A stretch of DNA of 64,000 nucleotides, from NCBI RefSeq assembly GCF_023715885.1, contig NZ_JAMBOY010000002.1, positions 248,001 to 312,000 on the forward strand, written 5' to 3'. The notes under the pieces are model-generated. The model did not search any database, was not told where the DNA came from, and saw only the letters and a list, made by a program, of their open reading frames with translations. The stretch is from Microbacterium hydrocarbonoxydans (GTDB lineage Bacteria > Actinomycetota > Actinomycetes > Actinomycetales > Microbacteriaceae). The position numbers were made by a program, and so were the translations under genes. Every line of letters begins with the position of its first letter. Within the stretch, counting starts at the first letter, position 1. Of the stretch, positions 18,248 through 26,279 are shown in pieces.

Positions 18248-19018
18248 TCAGTTGAGGGCGGGAAGGCCCTGGGGGATAACGCCGCCCGCGTAGAGGCTCG
18301 CGGCGAGCTCCTGCACGGAGGTCAGCGCGACGCGCTGCGGCAGGGGTCCGTAGGAGATGCGGGCGACCCCGAGCTTCTCGTACTCCGAAGCGGCGAGCGC
18401 TCCGGGAAGGCCGATCACGCTGACCTTGCCCTCGCCGATGCCCTCGACGAGCTGACGGGTGACGGCCGCGTCGAGCATCCCGGGGACGAACACCGCGGTC
18501 GCACCGGCGTCGAGGAAGGCCTTGCCCCGCTGGATGGCGTCGGCGACGCTCTCGGCGACCGGACGGTGCCCGGCGCGCACGAAGGCATCGGTGCGGGCGT
18601 TGAGCGCGAACGGCACGCCCTCGGCCTCCGCCGCCTTGACGATCGACTCGACGACCGCGACGGACTCGTCGAACGGCTTGAGCCGGTCCTCGACGTTCGC
18701 GCCGACGACGCCCGCCTGGATCGCGAGTCGGGTGGTCTCCCCCGCATCCTCGTAGCCGTCGTCCAGGTCGGCCGTGACGGGAACGGAGACGGATGCCGCG
18801 ATGCGCCCGACCATGTCGATCATGACGTCACGCGGGGTGGTGCCGTCCTCGTATCCGAACGACGCGGCGATCCCGTGACCGGCGGTCGCGATCGCTTTCG
18901 TCTCCGGGAGGGCGGCGACAGCCCGGGCGGAGACGACGTCCCACACGTTCACGACGCGCAGGATCTCGGGGGCTTCGTACAGTCCGATGAGGGTTTTGGC
19001 CTTGTCAGCAGTGGTCAT
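18248..19018 (-). CDS. Isocitrate lyase / PEP mutase family enzyme
   Basis: 256 aa alpha/beta barrel. Shows the superfamily metal-binding pattern VTADLDDGYED near residue 85 and GANVEDRLKPFDESV near 115, and NARTDAFVRAG. It lacks the KKCGH loop of true isocitrate lyase, and the chain is half the length of that enzyme, so a C-C lyase or hydrolase of another 2-oxo/dicarboxylic acid is more likely; the substrate cannot be read from sequence. ATG at 19018 is 6 bases after TAGCGT, with GGAGG between them. Confidence 0.85.
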   Translation of the reverse strand: MTTADKAKTLIGLYEAPEILRVVNVWDVVSARAVAALPETKAIATAGHGIAASFGYEDGTTPRDVMIDMVGRIAASVSVPVTADLDDGYEDAGETTRLAIQAGVVGANVEDRLKPFDESVAVVESIVKAAEAEGVPFALNARTDAFVRAGHRPVAESVADAIQRGKAFLDAGATAVFVPGMLDAAVTRQLVEGIGEGKVSVIGLPGALAASEYEKLGVARISYGPLPQRVALTSVQELAASLYAGGVIPQGLPALN

Positions 19019-19024
19019 GCCTCC

Positions 19025-19030
19025 ACGCTA
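19025..19030 (-). promoter_or_regulatory. -10 box of the PEP-mutase-like gene
   Basis: TAGCGT on the minus strand 6 bases before the ATG. The spacer is GGAGGC, so this site could act either as a leaderless promoter or provide an SD for a longer transcript. Confidence 0.45.
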
Positions 19031-19191
19031 ACGGTGCCCCGGGGGTGCGGGGCAGGATGCGCGGTCGTGCATGCCCCGTTTGCTGGCGCTGTGCCCGATG
19101 GATACCGGTACTCCGATACACGACTCCCCGTGCCGAGATTTTCGGCGTGATCTGGGCCTCGAATGTCGGTGGTGCGTGATGGGATCGAGTC

Positions 19192-20544
19192 ATGGCAGCC
19201 CTCCTCGACGCGACCCGCGAGCAGATCGACGCGCTCGACGCCGTCACCGACACGCTGGTCTCGGTCGAGCACACGATCGCCTCGCTGCTCGCCGCACGCG
19301 ACGGGCTGCTCGCGCTGGGCAATAGGATCGCTCTCGAGACCGCGGCGGCAGCGCGGACCGATGACGGTTCGGCCTACCTCGGCCACGACGGTGCGGACCT
19401 CGCAGTGCGCGCCGTGGCGGCGGAGTTCGGCGCAGCGCTGCGCGTGAGCGATCGCACGGTGCAACGGCGGATGGCGGATGCAGACCTCCTCGTCACTCTC
19501 TTTCCGGCCGTGTGGCGAGCGCAAGGAGCGGGTGACATCTCCCCTGCTCACGCCCGGGCGATCGTCGACGCCGGGATGCACCTCGAGGACGAGGCGGAGC
19601 GAGAGGCGTACACCACCGAGATCCTGGAGTACGCGGCAGAGGAATCACCCAACCGGGTGCGGCGCCAGGCACGACGGATCGCGGAGCGCCATCAGCGACG
19701 CACGATCGACGAGCGACACCGCGCAGCGCGCGCCGACCGGGCCGTGTGGGTGAAGGATCTCGGCGACGGGATGGCGGAACTCGGGCTGCGCGGACCCTCT
19801 GCGCTGGTGCACGGAGCGTTCGATCGGCTCACCAACATGGCGAAGACCGCGCGCGAGGAGGTCCCGGTCCCCTGTGAGCATGGGGCGGTTCCGAGCGGGG
19901 CTGGCGCGTCGCAGGAGCGGATGCTCGAGGTCGCTCCCGATACGAGGACGCTCGCGCAGGCCCGGAGCGATCTGGCCCTGGACCTTCTTCTTTCTGGAGC
20001 GCCGTCCGGACACAGCGCCCCTGACGGCGCCCTGGCCGCGATCAGAGGATCCGTATCCATCACCGTGCCGGTCCTGACGCTGATGGGCATCACCACGACC
20101 CCCGCCGAGATCGACGGTCACGCTCCGATCGACGCGGATACCGCCCGGCAGCTCGCGGGCTCCGCACCCGGTTGGGATCGCGTGCTCACGCATCCCGTGA
20201 CGGACGCCGTGGTGGCCGTCGATCGCTACCGTCCCTCAGCCGACCTGAAGCGCCTCGTGCGCGCTCGAGATCAGCGATGCCGCTTTCCCTGCTGCGGTTT
20301 CCCCGCCCGAGACTGCGATCTCGATCACATCCGGGACCATGCGCTCGGCGGCGAGACCTCGTCCGACAATCTCTCGGCGCTGTGCCGACGCCACCACGTG
20401 CTGAAGCATCACAGCCCGTGGCACGTGGAGAATCTGGGCGGCGGCTTCCATGCGTGGACGAGCCCCGCGGGGCGTGTGTACGTCGATACTCCCCCGGAGA
20501 CGAACGTCACGCCGGCTCCGAGAGACGCCGACCCTCCGTTCTGA
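19192..20544 (+). CDS. DUF222 / HNH endonuclease domain protein
   Basis: 450 aa. The first 300 residues are the helical DUF222 domain common in actinobacteria in many copies; the C-terminus is an HNH nuclease motif, RDQRCRFPCCGFPARDCDLDHIRDHALGGETSSDNLSALCRRHHVLKH, with paired cysteines and the catalytic His in DLDHI. Often found near mobile or variable DNA, but here the flanks are housekeeping genes and no repeats or target site are visible. ATG at 19192; weak SD. The function of the family is not established. Confidence 0.85.
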   Translation: MAALLDATREQIDALDAVTDTLVSVEHTIASLLAARDGLLALGNRIALETAAAARTDDGSAYLGHDGADLAVRAVAAEFGAALRVSDRTVQRRMADADLLVTLFPAVWRAQGAGDISPAHARAIVDAGMHLEDEAEREAYTTEILEYAAEESPNRVRRQARRIAERHQRRTIDERHRAARADRAVWVKDLGDGMAELGLRGPSALVHGAFDRLTNMAKTAREEVPVPCEHGAVPSGAGASQERMLEVAPDTRTLAQARSDLALDLLLSGAPSGHSAPDGALAAIRGSVSITVPVLTLMGITTTPAEIDGHAPIDADTARQLAGSAPGWDRVLTHPVTDAVVAVDRYRPSADLKRLVRARDQRCRFPCCGFPARDCDLDHIRDHALGGETSSDNLSALCRRHHVLKHHSPWHVENLGGGFHAWTSPAGRVYVDTPPETNVTPAPRDADPPF

Positions 20545-20660
20545 CCTGGTGATCCCGAGCTGTTGAGCAACCCGCAGTTCACGATCCGCCGTAGAGGCGT
20601 TCGCGCCACACCTCCACGTCGAGGTCGCCCTGACCGGGAAAGCCTGTCGGGTCCTCCGCC

Positions 20661-20666
20661 TAGGGT
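20661..20666 (+). promoter_or_regulatory. -10 box for leaderless RNB gene
   Basis: TAGGGT, then GGGGGC and the ATG at 20673 (6-base spacing). Confidence 0.55.
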
Positions 20667-20672
20667 GGGGGC

Positions 20673-22088
20673 ATGCCTCAGCGCCGCTCTCACGTCGCCC
20701 CCTCCGCCGCGCAGACCGATCTCGCCTCGGCGCTGGCGGCTCTGCGGGAATCGCTCGACGCTCCCACGGACTTCCCCCGCGAGGTCCTCGCCGAGGCGGA
20801 AGCGGCGACCGCGCCGACGCCGGCACTCGATCTGCGCGACATTTCTTTCGCCACGCTTGACCCAGAGGGATCCCGCGACCTCGACCAGGCGTTCCACCTC
20901 GAGCGTCGCGGCTCCGGCTACATCGTGCGATACGCGATCGCAGACGTTCCGGGCTTCGTGATGCCGGGCGGCGCGGTGGACGCGGAAGCACGTCGCCGCG
21001 GCCAGACGCTGTACGCGGCGGACGGATCCATTCCGCTGCATCCGCGGGTGCTGAGCGAGGACCGCGCGTCACTCCTCCCCGGCGTGGATAGACCCGCCCT
21101 CGTGTGGACCTTCGACCTCGACTCAGCGGGACTCGTCGACGGCTTCCGACTGGAACGCGCGCTGATCCGCTCGCGCGTGCAGCTCGACTACGCGACGACT
21201 CAAGCTGCGATCGATCGCGGGGAGGGCGGGCCCGTCGACCTCCTCCCCGAGATCGGCGGGCTGCGCATCGAGCAGGAGCGACTGCGCGGGGGCGCGAGCC
21301 TCAACCTCCCCGACGAGGAGGTCGTCCGCACCGCCGATGGCGGTTACGCCATCGAACGACGCCATCCGCTGCCCGTCGAGGAGTGGAACGCGCAGCTCTC
21401 ACTCATGACAGGCATGGCCGCGGCATCCCTCATGCTCGACGCGAAGATCGGCATCCTGCGCACGATGCCGCAGCCAGACGAACAGGCGTTCGCGACGTTC
21501 CGCCTGCAGACGGAGGCACTCGGGCGACCGTGGACGACGGGTCGCTACGGCGACTACCTGCGTGAACTGGATCGTGCCGATCCCCTTACGCTTCCGGTCC
21601 TCCAGGCCGCTGCGACGCTGTTCCGGGGCGCGGGCTACGTGACATTCGACGGCGCGGTGCCCGCCCAGACAGAGCAGGCCGCGATCGCCGCCCCCTACGC
21701 ACATGCCACCGCTCCCCTGCGTCGGCTCGTCGACCGCTGGTCGCTCGCCATCTGTCTGGCAGTCTCCGAGGGATCCGAGGTCCCGGCATGGGTGCGGGAG
21801 TCGTTGGCCGGAATCCCGGACCTCATGCAGGAGTCAGGGCAGCGCGCGTCGAAGCTCGACTCCCAGACGGTCAACTGCGTCGAAGCGGCGCTGCTGACAC
21901 CGCTCGTCGGCTCGACGATCGACGCGACGGTGGTGGAGGCCCGGGGCGAGCGCGGCACGGTGCAGATCGCGGACCCGGCCGTCACGGCATCTGCACCGCT
22001 TCCGCCCGGCACGGTGGCCGGCGCCGTCGTCCGGCTCCGCGTGATCAGCGCCGACATCGCGACCGGCTCCGTCGAGGTCGCGCTCTGA
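20673..22088 (+). CDS. RNB-domain exoribonuclease (RNase II/R family)
   Basis: 471 aa; single-strand 3'-5' exoribonuclease fold. The catalytic motif is TLDPEGSRDLDQAF: Asp63, Asp69 and Asp71 match the metal-binding acids of RNase II, but the fourth position is Gln72 rather than Asp. Both N-terminal cold-shock domains are absent and the C-terminal 75 residues look like a degenerate S1/OB fold. This short form is common in actinobacteria as far as I know. Leaderless start predicted by TAGGGT 6 bases upstream. It converges with the AlaX-like gene, 49 bases apart. Confidence 0.88.
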   Translation: MPQRRSHVAPSAAQTDLASALAALRESLDAPTDFPREVLAEAEAATAPTPALDLRDISFATLDPEGSRDLDQAFHLERRGSGYIVRYAIADVPGFVMPGGAVDAEARRRGQTLYAADGSIPLHPRVLSEDRASLLPGVDRPALVWTFDLDSAGLVDGFRLERALIRSRVQLDYATTQAAIDRGEGGPVDLLPEIGGLRIEQERLRGGASLNLPDEEVVRTADGGYAIERRHPLPVEEWNAQLSLMTGMAAASLMLDAKIGILRTMPQPDEQAFATFRLQTEALGRPWTTGRYGDYLRELDRADPLTLPVLQAAATLFRGAGYVTFDGAVPAQTEQAAIAAPYAHATAPLRRLVDRWSLAICLAVSEGSEVPAWVRESLAGIPDLMQESGQRASKLDSQTVNCVEAALLTPLVGSTIDATVVEARGERGTVQIADPAVTASAPLPPGTVAGAVVRLRVISADIATGSVEVAL

Positions 22089-22137
22089 CGTACGTTCGGC
22101 GGATGGGCGCGTGCAGGACGGCTTCGTGCGCTGAGCC

Positions 22138-23010
22138 TCAGGCGGCGACGGCGGTGGTCGTCATCACGAGGAGCTGCGGGTCGGACAGGTCGAGCGAGAC
22201 CGAGATGCTCGCGAACTCAGCGAGAGATCGCACGTGGGTGCCTCCGCACAGGATGTCCGCCGTCCCCTCGGGGAGCTCGCAGTGCCAGGTGCGCCGGTCG
22301 ACGATCGTCGGTTCGTCGGGGATGACGCTGCTGGCAGCGCCGGATGTGACCCACTGGGCGAGGCGAGCGTTGATCGCGGCCTCCCGGTCGCCGAGAGTGG
22401 CGGAGAAGGTCTCGGTGTCGAAGCCTGCGCGGCGCAGGCTCTTGCCGAGTCGGTACTCGTCGACCGCGCCGTCTTCGCCGATGCGGCTCGTCTGGTTGGC
22501 CCTGCCCTCGAAGTCGGGGTTGCCGAGAGCATCCGTCCCCGGCTCCTTCCGCCAGAGATCGGCGAGAGCGAGATCGAGGGCGAGCGATGCGAGATGGCAC
22601 GCCGTGTGCCCGCGGCTCAGCCCGGCGCGGCGCGCCTCATCGACCGTGAGATCGACGCGCGCCCCCTCGGCGAGCCACTCCGGGGCATCGCCCTCGAGAC
22701 GGTGCCCGACGAGCCACGTCCAGCCCTCAGCGCCGCGCTTCACCGGGATGTCGGTGCCGACGGCGAACGCGCCCTCGACGGAAACCGCGGCCATCACCGC
22801 TTCGGTCACCCGCGCGGCTCGGCCGTCCAGCCTGATCTCGCCGCTGTCTCCGGGCTGATCGGGCCACGTGTGGTCGACGGGATGGAACGGCGTCTCATCG
22901 ACGACCACCACAGCCCCGGCGGGTGAGGCCTGGATGCGCTGAACCGTTCCGGCGCCCTCGACCGCGCCGCCCGCGAACGTGACTCGCGTAGCGGGGACGA
23001 CTGCCGTCAC
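22138..23010 (-). CDS. AlaX-like tRNA editing domain protein
   Basis: 290 aa. Has both zinc-binding halves of the alanyl/threonyl-tRNA synthetase second additional domain: HTACH at 135-139 and CGGTH at 255-259. AlaX proteins hydrolyse Ser or Gly wrongly attached to tRNA-Ala (family knowledge). The N-terminal 120 residues are a beta-barrel region related to the AlaRS editing module. The ATG at 23010 overlaps the ispG stop by 4 bases, so it is translated from the ispG mRNA. Confidence 0.85.
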   Translation of the reverse strand: MTAVVPATRVTFAGGAVEGAGTVQRIQASPAGAVVVVDETPFHPVDHTWPDQPGDSGEIRLDGRAARVTEAVMAAVSVEGAFAVGTDIPVKRGAEGWTWLVGHRLEGDAPEWLAEGARVDLTVDEARRAGLSRGHTACHLASLALDLALADLWRKEPGTDALGNPDFEGRANQTSRIGEDGAVDEYRLGKSLRRAGFDTETFSATLGDREAAINARLAQWVTSGAASSVIPDEPTIVDRRTWHCELPEGTADILCGGTHVRSLAEFASISVSLDLSDPQLLVMTTTAVAA

Positions 23011-24158
23011 GCCGTCACGACCTGCGCGGTGCCGAGCGGTGCCTCGGGACCCATCTCGGCGGCGATACGGTTCGCCTCCTCGATGAGCGTCGCTACGATG
23101 TCGGCCTCCGGCACGGTCTTGATGACCTCGCCCTTGACGAAGATCTGTCCCTTGCCGTTGCCCGATGCGACGCCGAGGTCGGCCTCCCGCGCCTCACCCG
23201 GTCCGTTGACGACGCAGCCCATGACTGCGACACGCAGCGGCACGGTCATGTCCTTAAGTCCCTCGGTCACGTCTTCTGCGAGCGTGTAGACATCGACCTG
23301 CGCGCGGCCGCACGACGGGCACGACACGATCTCCAGCTTGCGCTCACGCAGGTTCAGCGACTGCAGGATCTGGTGACCGACCTTGACCTCTTCTGCAGGC
23401 GGTGCCGACAGGGAGACGCGGATCGTGTCGCCGATCCCCTCGCCCAGCAGGATTCCGAAGGCCGTGGCGCTCTTGATCGTGCCCTGGAACGCGGGTCCGG
23501 CCTCGGTGACGCCGAGGTGGAGCGGCCAGTCGCCCCGCTCGGCGAGCTGACGGTACGCCTTCACCATGACGATCGGGTCGTTGTGCTTGACCGAGATCTT
23601 GAAGTCGTGGAAGTCATGCTCCTCGAACAGCGACGCCTCCCAGACAGCGCTCTCGACGAGAGCCTCGGGAGTGGCCTTGCCATACTTCTCGAGCAGACGC
23701 CGGTCGAGCGATCCGGCGTTGACGCCGATGCGCAGCGACACGCCGGCATCCTTCGCGGCCTTGGCGATCTCGCCGACCTGGTCGTCGAACTTCCGGATGT
23801 TGCCGGGGTTGACGCGCACAGCAGCGCATCCCGCGTCGATGGCCTGGAAGACGTACTTCGGCTGGAAATGGATGTCGGCGATGACCGGGATCTGGCTCTT
23901 CTTCGCGATGATGTGCAGCACGTCGGCGTCGTCCTGCGACGGCACGGCCACGCGCACGATCTCGCAGCCGGATGCCGTGAGCTCGGCGATCTGCTGCAGC
24001 GTCCCGTTGATGTCCGTGGTCTTCGTCGTGGTCATCGACTGGACGCTCACTGGGGCGTCGCCGCCGACGAGCACCTTGCCCACCTTGATCTGGCGCGACT
24101 TGCGACGAGGAGCGAGGACTTCAGGGACCTTCGGCATCCCGAGATTGACTGCTGGCAC
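23007..24158 (-). CDS. ispG: 4-hydroxy-3-methylbut-2-en-1-yl diphosphate synthase
   Basis: Seventh step of the MEP isoprenoid pathway; converts MEcPP to HMBPP with a 4Fe-4S cluster. 383 aa, the short two-domain bacterial type. N-terminal TIM barrel begins near [19 protein letters not shown]; the C-terminal domain holds the cluster ligands in [11 protein letters not shown] and [10 protein letters not shown] plus the conserved Glu. GTG at 24158 with TAGGCT exactly 6 bases upstream. dxr lies 6.7 kb away on the same strand with the site-2 protease between, the usual actinobacterial grouping, here split by the anthranilate synthase gene. Confidence 0.95.
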   Translation of the reverse strand: MPAVNLGMPKVPEVLAPRRKSRQIKVGKVLVGGDAPVSVQSMTTTKTTDINGTLQQIAELTASGCEIVRVAVPSQDDADVLHIIAKKSQIPVIADIHFQPKYVFQAIDAGCAAVRVNPGNIRKFDDQVGEIAKAAKDAGVSLRIGVNAGSLDRRLLEKYGKATPEALVESAVWEASLFEEHDFHDFKISVKHNDPIVMVKAYRQLAERGDWPLHLGVTEAGPAFQGTIKSATAFGILLGEGIGDTIRVSLSAPPAEEVKVGHQILQSLNLRERKLEIVSCPSCGRAQVDVYTLAEDVTEGLKDMTVPLRVAVMGCVVNGPGEAREADLGVASGNGKGQIFVKGEVIKTVPEADIVATLIEEANRIAAEMGPEAPLGTAQVVTA

Positions 24159-24164
24159 ACCCCC

Positions 24165-24170
24165 AGCCTA
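24165..24170 (-). promoter_or_regulatory. -10 box for leaderless ispG
   Basis: TAGGCT on the minus strand, spacer GGGGGT, then the ispG GTG. Divergent from the trp leader promoter 71 bases away. Confidence 0.6.
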
Positions 24171-24241
24171 CGCCGCCTGGATGCACGCGGGCTGGATGCC
24201 GCACGCACGTCATGCGCCGGATCTGGACGGCACCGGTGTGG

Positions 24242-24247
24242 TAGTTT
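24242..24247 (+). promoter_or_regulatory. -10 box of the trp leader
   Basis: TAGTTT, 7 bases before the leader-peptide ATG at 24255. There is no SD in front of the leader ORF, so the transcript probably begins at or next to its ATG. Confidence 0.5.
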
Positions 24248-24254
24248 CGCCCCT

Positions 24255-24290
24255 ATGCTCGCGAACGTCACCTGGTGGCCCGCCTCCTAG
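24255..24290 (+). CDS. trpL: trp leader peptide MLANVTWWPAS
   Basis: An 11-codon ORF (ATG at 24255, TAG at 24288) with two adjacent Trp codons at 24273-24278, placed right before the mutually exclusive hairpins of the attenuator. This is the classic design in which a ribosome starved of Trp-tRNA stalls on the Trp codons. Side-by-side Trp codons in a peptide this short, at just this place, are very unlikely by chance. Too short for ordinary gene callers. Confidence 0.88.
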   Translation: MLANVTWWPAS

Positions 24291-24341
24291 GCGGTGTGTT
24301 CGCGTTCCCACGAATCCAGACCGCCTCCGGGGCGGTCTTTT
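24280..24341 (+). promoter_or_regulatory. Tryptophan transcription attenuator
   Basis: Four regions: 1 (24280-24285, CCGCCT), 2 (24289-24295, AGGCGGT), 3 (24320-24326, ACCGCCT) and 4 (24331-24338). 1:2 forms a 6-bp stem; 2:3 forms a perfect 7-bp antiterminator; 3:4 forms the terminator. Stalling at the Trp codons would cover region 1, free region 2 to pair with region 3 and let transcription continue into the synthase gene; with enough Trp-tRNA, 1:2 and 3:4 form and transcription stops. Confidence 0.88.
24318..24341 (+). terminator. Rho-independent terminator of the trp attenuator
   Basis: AGACCGCC, loop TCCGG, GGCGGTCT: perfect 8-bp stem followed by TTTT (24338-24341). It lies 37 bases before the synthase ATG, with the SD AGGAGA in between. 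Confidence 0.88.
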
Positions 24342-24378
24342 CGTTGAGCCGAGCCGGAGCCACGCACAGGAGACCCCG

Positions 24379-26262
24379 ATGACCCTCACCCGCCTCGCCG
24401 AGCTCACCGCCGACCCGGAGGCGTCGTTCGTCCTGATCGCGCGCGACGGCGCCGACACCGTCGAGCTGCTCACCGGTCAGGTCGTCGACGTCGACCTGCT
24501 GGCCGACATCCCGCTCACGATCGACGGTGCCCCCCGCGAGGTCTTCTCGCTCGTCCCCTACCGTCAGGTGCGCGAGCGCGGTTTCGTCGCGCAGGACGAC
24601 GGCGCCCCGCTGCGGTGCATCGTCGTCGACGAGCACGTGCATCTGCCCACGGCGGAGGTGCTGTCATCTCTGCCGAACGAGGCCGTGCCGCTGCGCGACG
24701 GCGGCTTCGACATCAGCGACGAGCGCTACGCCGAGATCGTGAAGACCGTGATCGCCGAGGAGATCGGGCGCGGCGAGGGCGCCAACTTCGTCATCCGTCG
24801 TGATTACACCGCCGAGATCGACGTCGACGACCGCACCGCTGCGCTCACCTGGTTCCGCGCCCTTCTCACCCACGAGCGCGGCGCGTACTGGACATTCGCC
24901 GTCGTGACGCCCGGCCGCATCGCGGTGGGCGCCAGCCCCGAGGCGCACGTGGTCGCCCGCGAGGGCATCGTCACCATGAATCCGATCTCCGGCACGTTCC
25001 GCCACCCCGCCGGTGGCGCCACCCGCGAGACGCTGACCGACTTCCTCTCCTCGACGAAGGAGACGGAGGAGCTGTTCATGGTGGTGGACGAGGAGCTCAA
25101 GATGATGAGCGCCGTGTGCTCCGACGGGGGCCGCATCACCGGCCCGCACCTCAAGGAGATGTCGCGGCTCACGCATACCGAGTACATGCTGCGCGGACGC
25201 AGCCGCCTCGACCCCCGCGACATCCTGCGCGAGACGATGTTCGCGCCCACGGTCACCGGTTCGCCGATGCAGAACGCCTGCGCCGTCATCCGTCGGCACG
25301 AGACCAAGCCGCGCGGCTACTACTCGGGCGTCGCCGCGCTCTTCACCCCGAACGCCGACGGCGGTCACGACCTCGACGCCCCCATCCTGATCCGCACGGT
25401 GTACGTCCGGGACGGCGCGCTCAGCGTGCCGGTCGGCGCGACACTGGTGCGCCACTCCGACCCGCACGGCGAGGTGTCGGAGACGCACGGGAAGGCCGCG
25501 GGCGTGCTCGGTGCGATCGGGGCGATCGATCGCGACACCGCCGCCGAGGCACGCGAGGATGCGGACGAGCCCGGTGCGAGACGCGCACTTTCCGACGACC
25601 CGACGATCGCCGCCCTGCTGTCCTCTCGCAACGCGCGGCTCGCGGACTTCTGGATGAATCCGCAGGGCGAGGACTTCACCGGTCCGTTCAGCGGACGCAG
25701 CGCGCTGGTCGTCGATGCCGAGGACCGGTTCACGACCATGCTCGCCCACCAGCTGCGGCACCTCGGCCTGGAGGTGTCGATCGCGCCGTGGAGCTCTGTC
25801 GACGATGCTGCCGTCGACGCCGCCGACCTCGTCGTCGCCGGTCCGGGGCCGGGCGACCCCCGCGACGGCGACAGCCCGCGCATCGCCCGGATGCGTGAGG
25901 TGGTCGCGCGCCGGCTCGACGCGCACCGTCCGCTGCTGGCGGTGTGCCTGAGCCACCAGATCCTCGCCGATCGACTGGGCATCGACCTCGCCCCGCTCGC
26001 CGCACCGCATCAGGGACTTCAGAAGTCCGTCCCGGTCTTCGGAGAGGATGCGTCGATCGGGTTCTACAACACCTTCACGGCGCGCGTACAGCCCGGCACG
26101 ACGACCGTGGCGGACGCCGAGGTCTCGGCCGATCCGCAGAGCGGCGACGTCTACGCGCTGCGCGGCGACGGCTTCGCGTCGGTGCAGGGGCACCTCGAGT
26201 CGATCCTGTCGCGTGACGGTATCCGCACGCTGCACCGCCTGGTCGAGCACGCCGTCGCCTGA
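24379..26262 (+). CDS. trpEG: Fused anthranilate synthase (TrpE-TrpG / PhzE-like)
   Basis: Makes anthranilate from chorismate with ammonia from glutamine. 627 aa from an ATG at 24379 with CAGGAGA upstream. Residues 1-430 are the chorismate-binding component I; it contains MMSAVCSDGGRITGPHLKEMSRLTHTEY and PTVTGSPMQNACAVI. From about 440 follows a class I glutamine amidotransferase: nucleophile Cys523 in LAVCLSHQ, then His605 and Glu607 in GHLES. This arrangement is shared with PhzE (aminodeoxyisochorismate synthase) and with the fused TrpEG of Streptomyces; the Trp attenuator in front argues for tryptophan synthesis. No classical LLES feedback motif was found. No other trp gene is adjacent. 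Confidence 0.9.
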   Translation: MTLTRLAELTADPEASFVLIARDGADTVELLTGQVVDVDLLADIPLTIDGAPREVFSLVPYRQVRERGFVAQDDGAPLRCIVVDEHVHLPTAEVLSSLPNEAVPLRDGGFDISDERYAEIVKTVIAEEIGRGEGANFVIRRDYTAEIDVDDRTAALTWFRALLTHERGAYWTFAVVTPGRIAVGASPEAHVVAREGIVTMNPISGTFRHPAGGATRETLTDFLSSTKETEELFMVVDEELKMMSAVCSDGGRITGPHLKEMSRLTHTEYMLRGRSRLDPRDILRETMFAPTVTGSPMQNACAVIRRHETKPRGYYSGVAALFTPNADGGHDLDAPILIRTVYVRDGALSVPVGATLVRHSDPHGEVSETHGKAAGVLGAIGAIDRDTAAEAREDADEPGARRALSDDPTIAALLSSRNARLADFWMNPQGEDFTGPFSGRSALVVDAEDRFTTMLAHQLRHLGLEVSIAPWSSVDDAAVDAADLVVAGPGPGDPRDGDSPRIARMREVVARRLDAHRPLLAVCLSHQILADRLGIDLAPLAAPHQGLQKSVPVFGEDASIGFYNTFTARVQPGTTTVADAEVSADPQSGDVYALRGDGFASVQGHLESILSRDGIRTLHRLVEHAVA

Positions 26263-26279
26263 CGGCGGCGCGTCTGCGC

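Noticed and set aside
19192..20544. DUF222/HNH gene as part of a mobile element
   Set aside because: No repeats, transposase or altered composition around it; the family is common on actinobacterial chromosomes.
24379..26262. Phenazine cluster
   Set aside because: Although PhzE-like, the gene stands alone without phzB/D/F/G and is behind a Trp attenuator.
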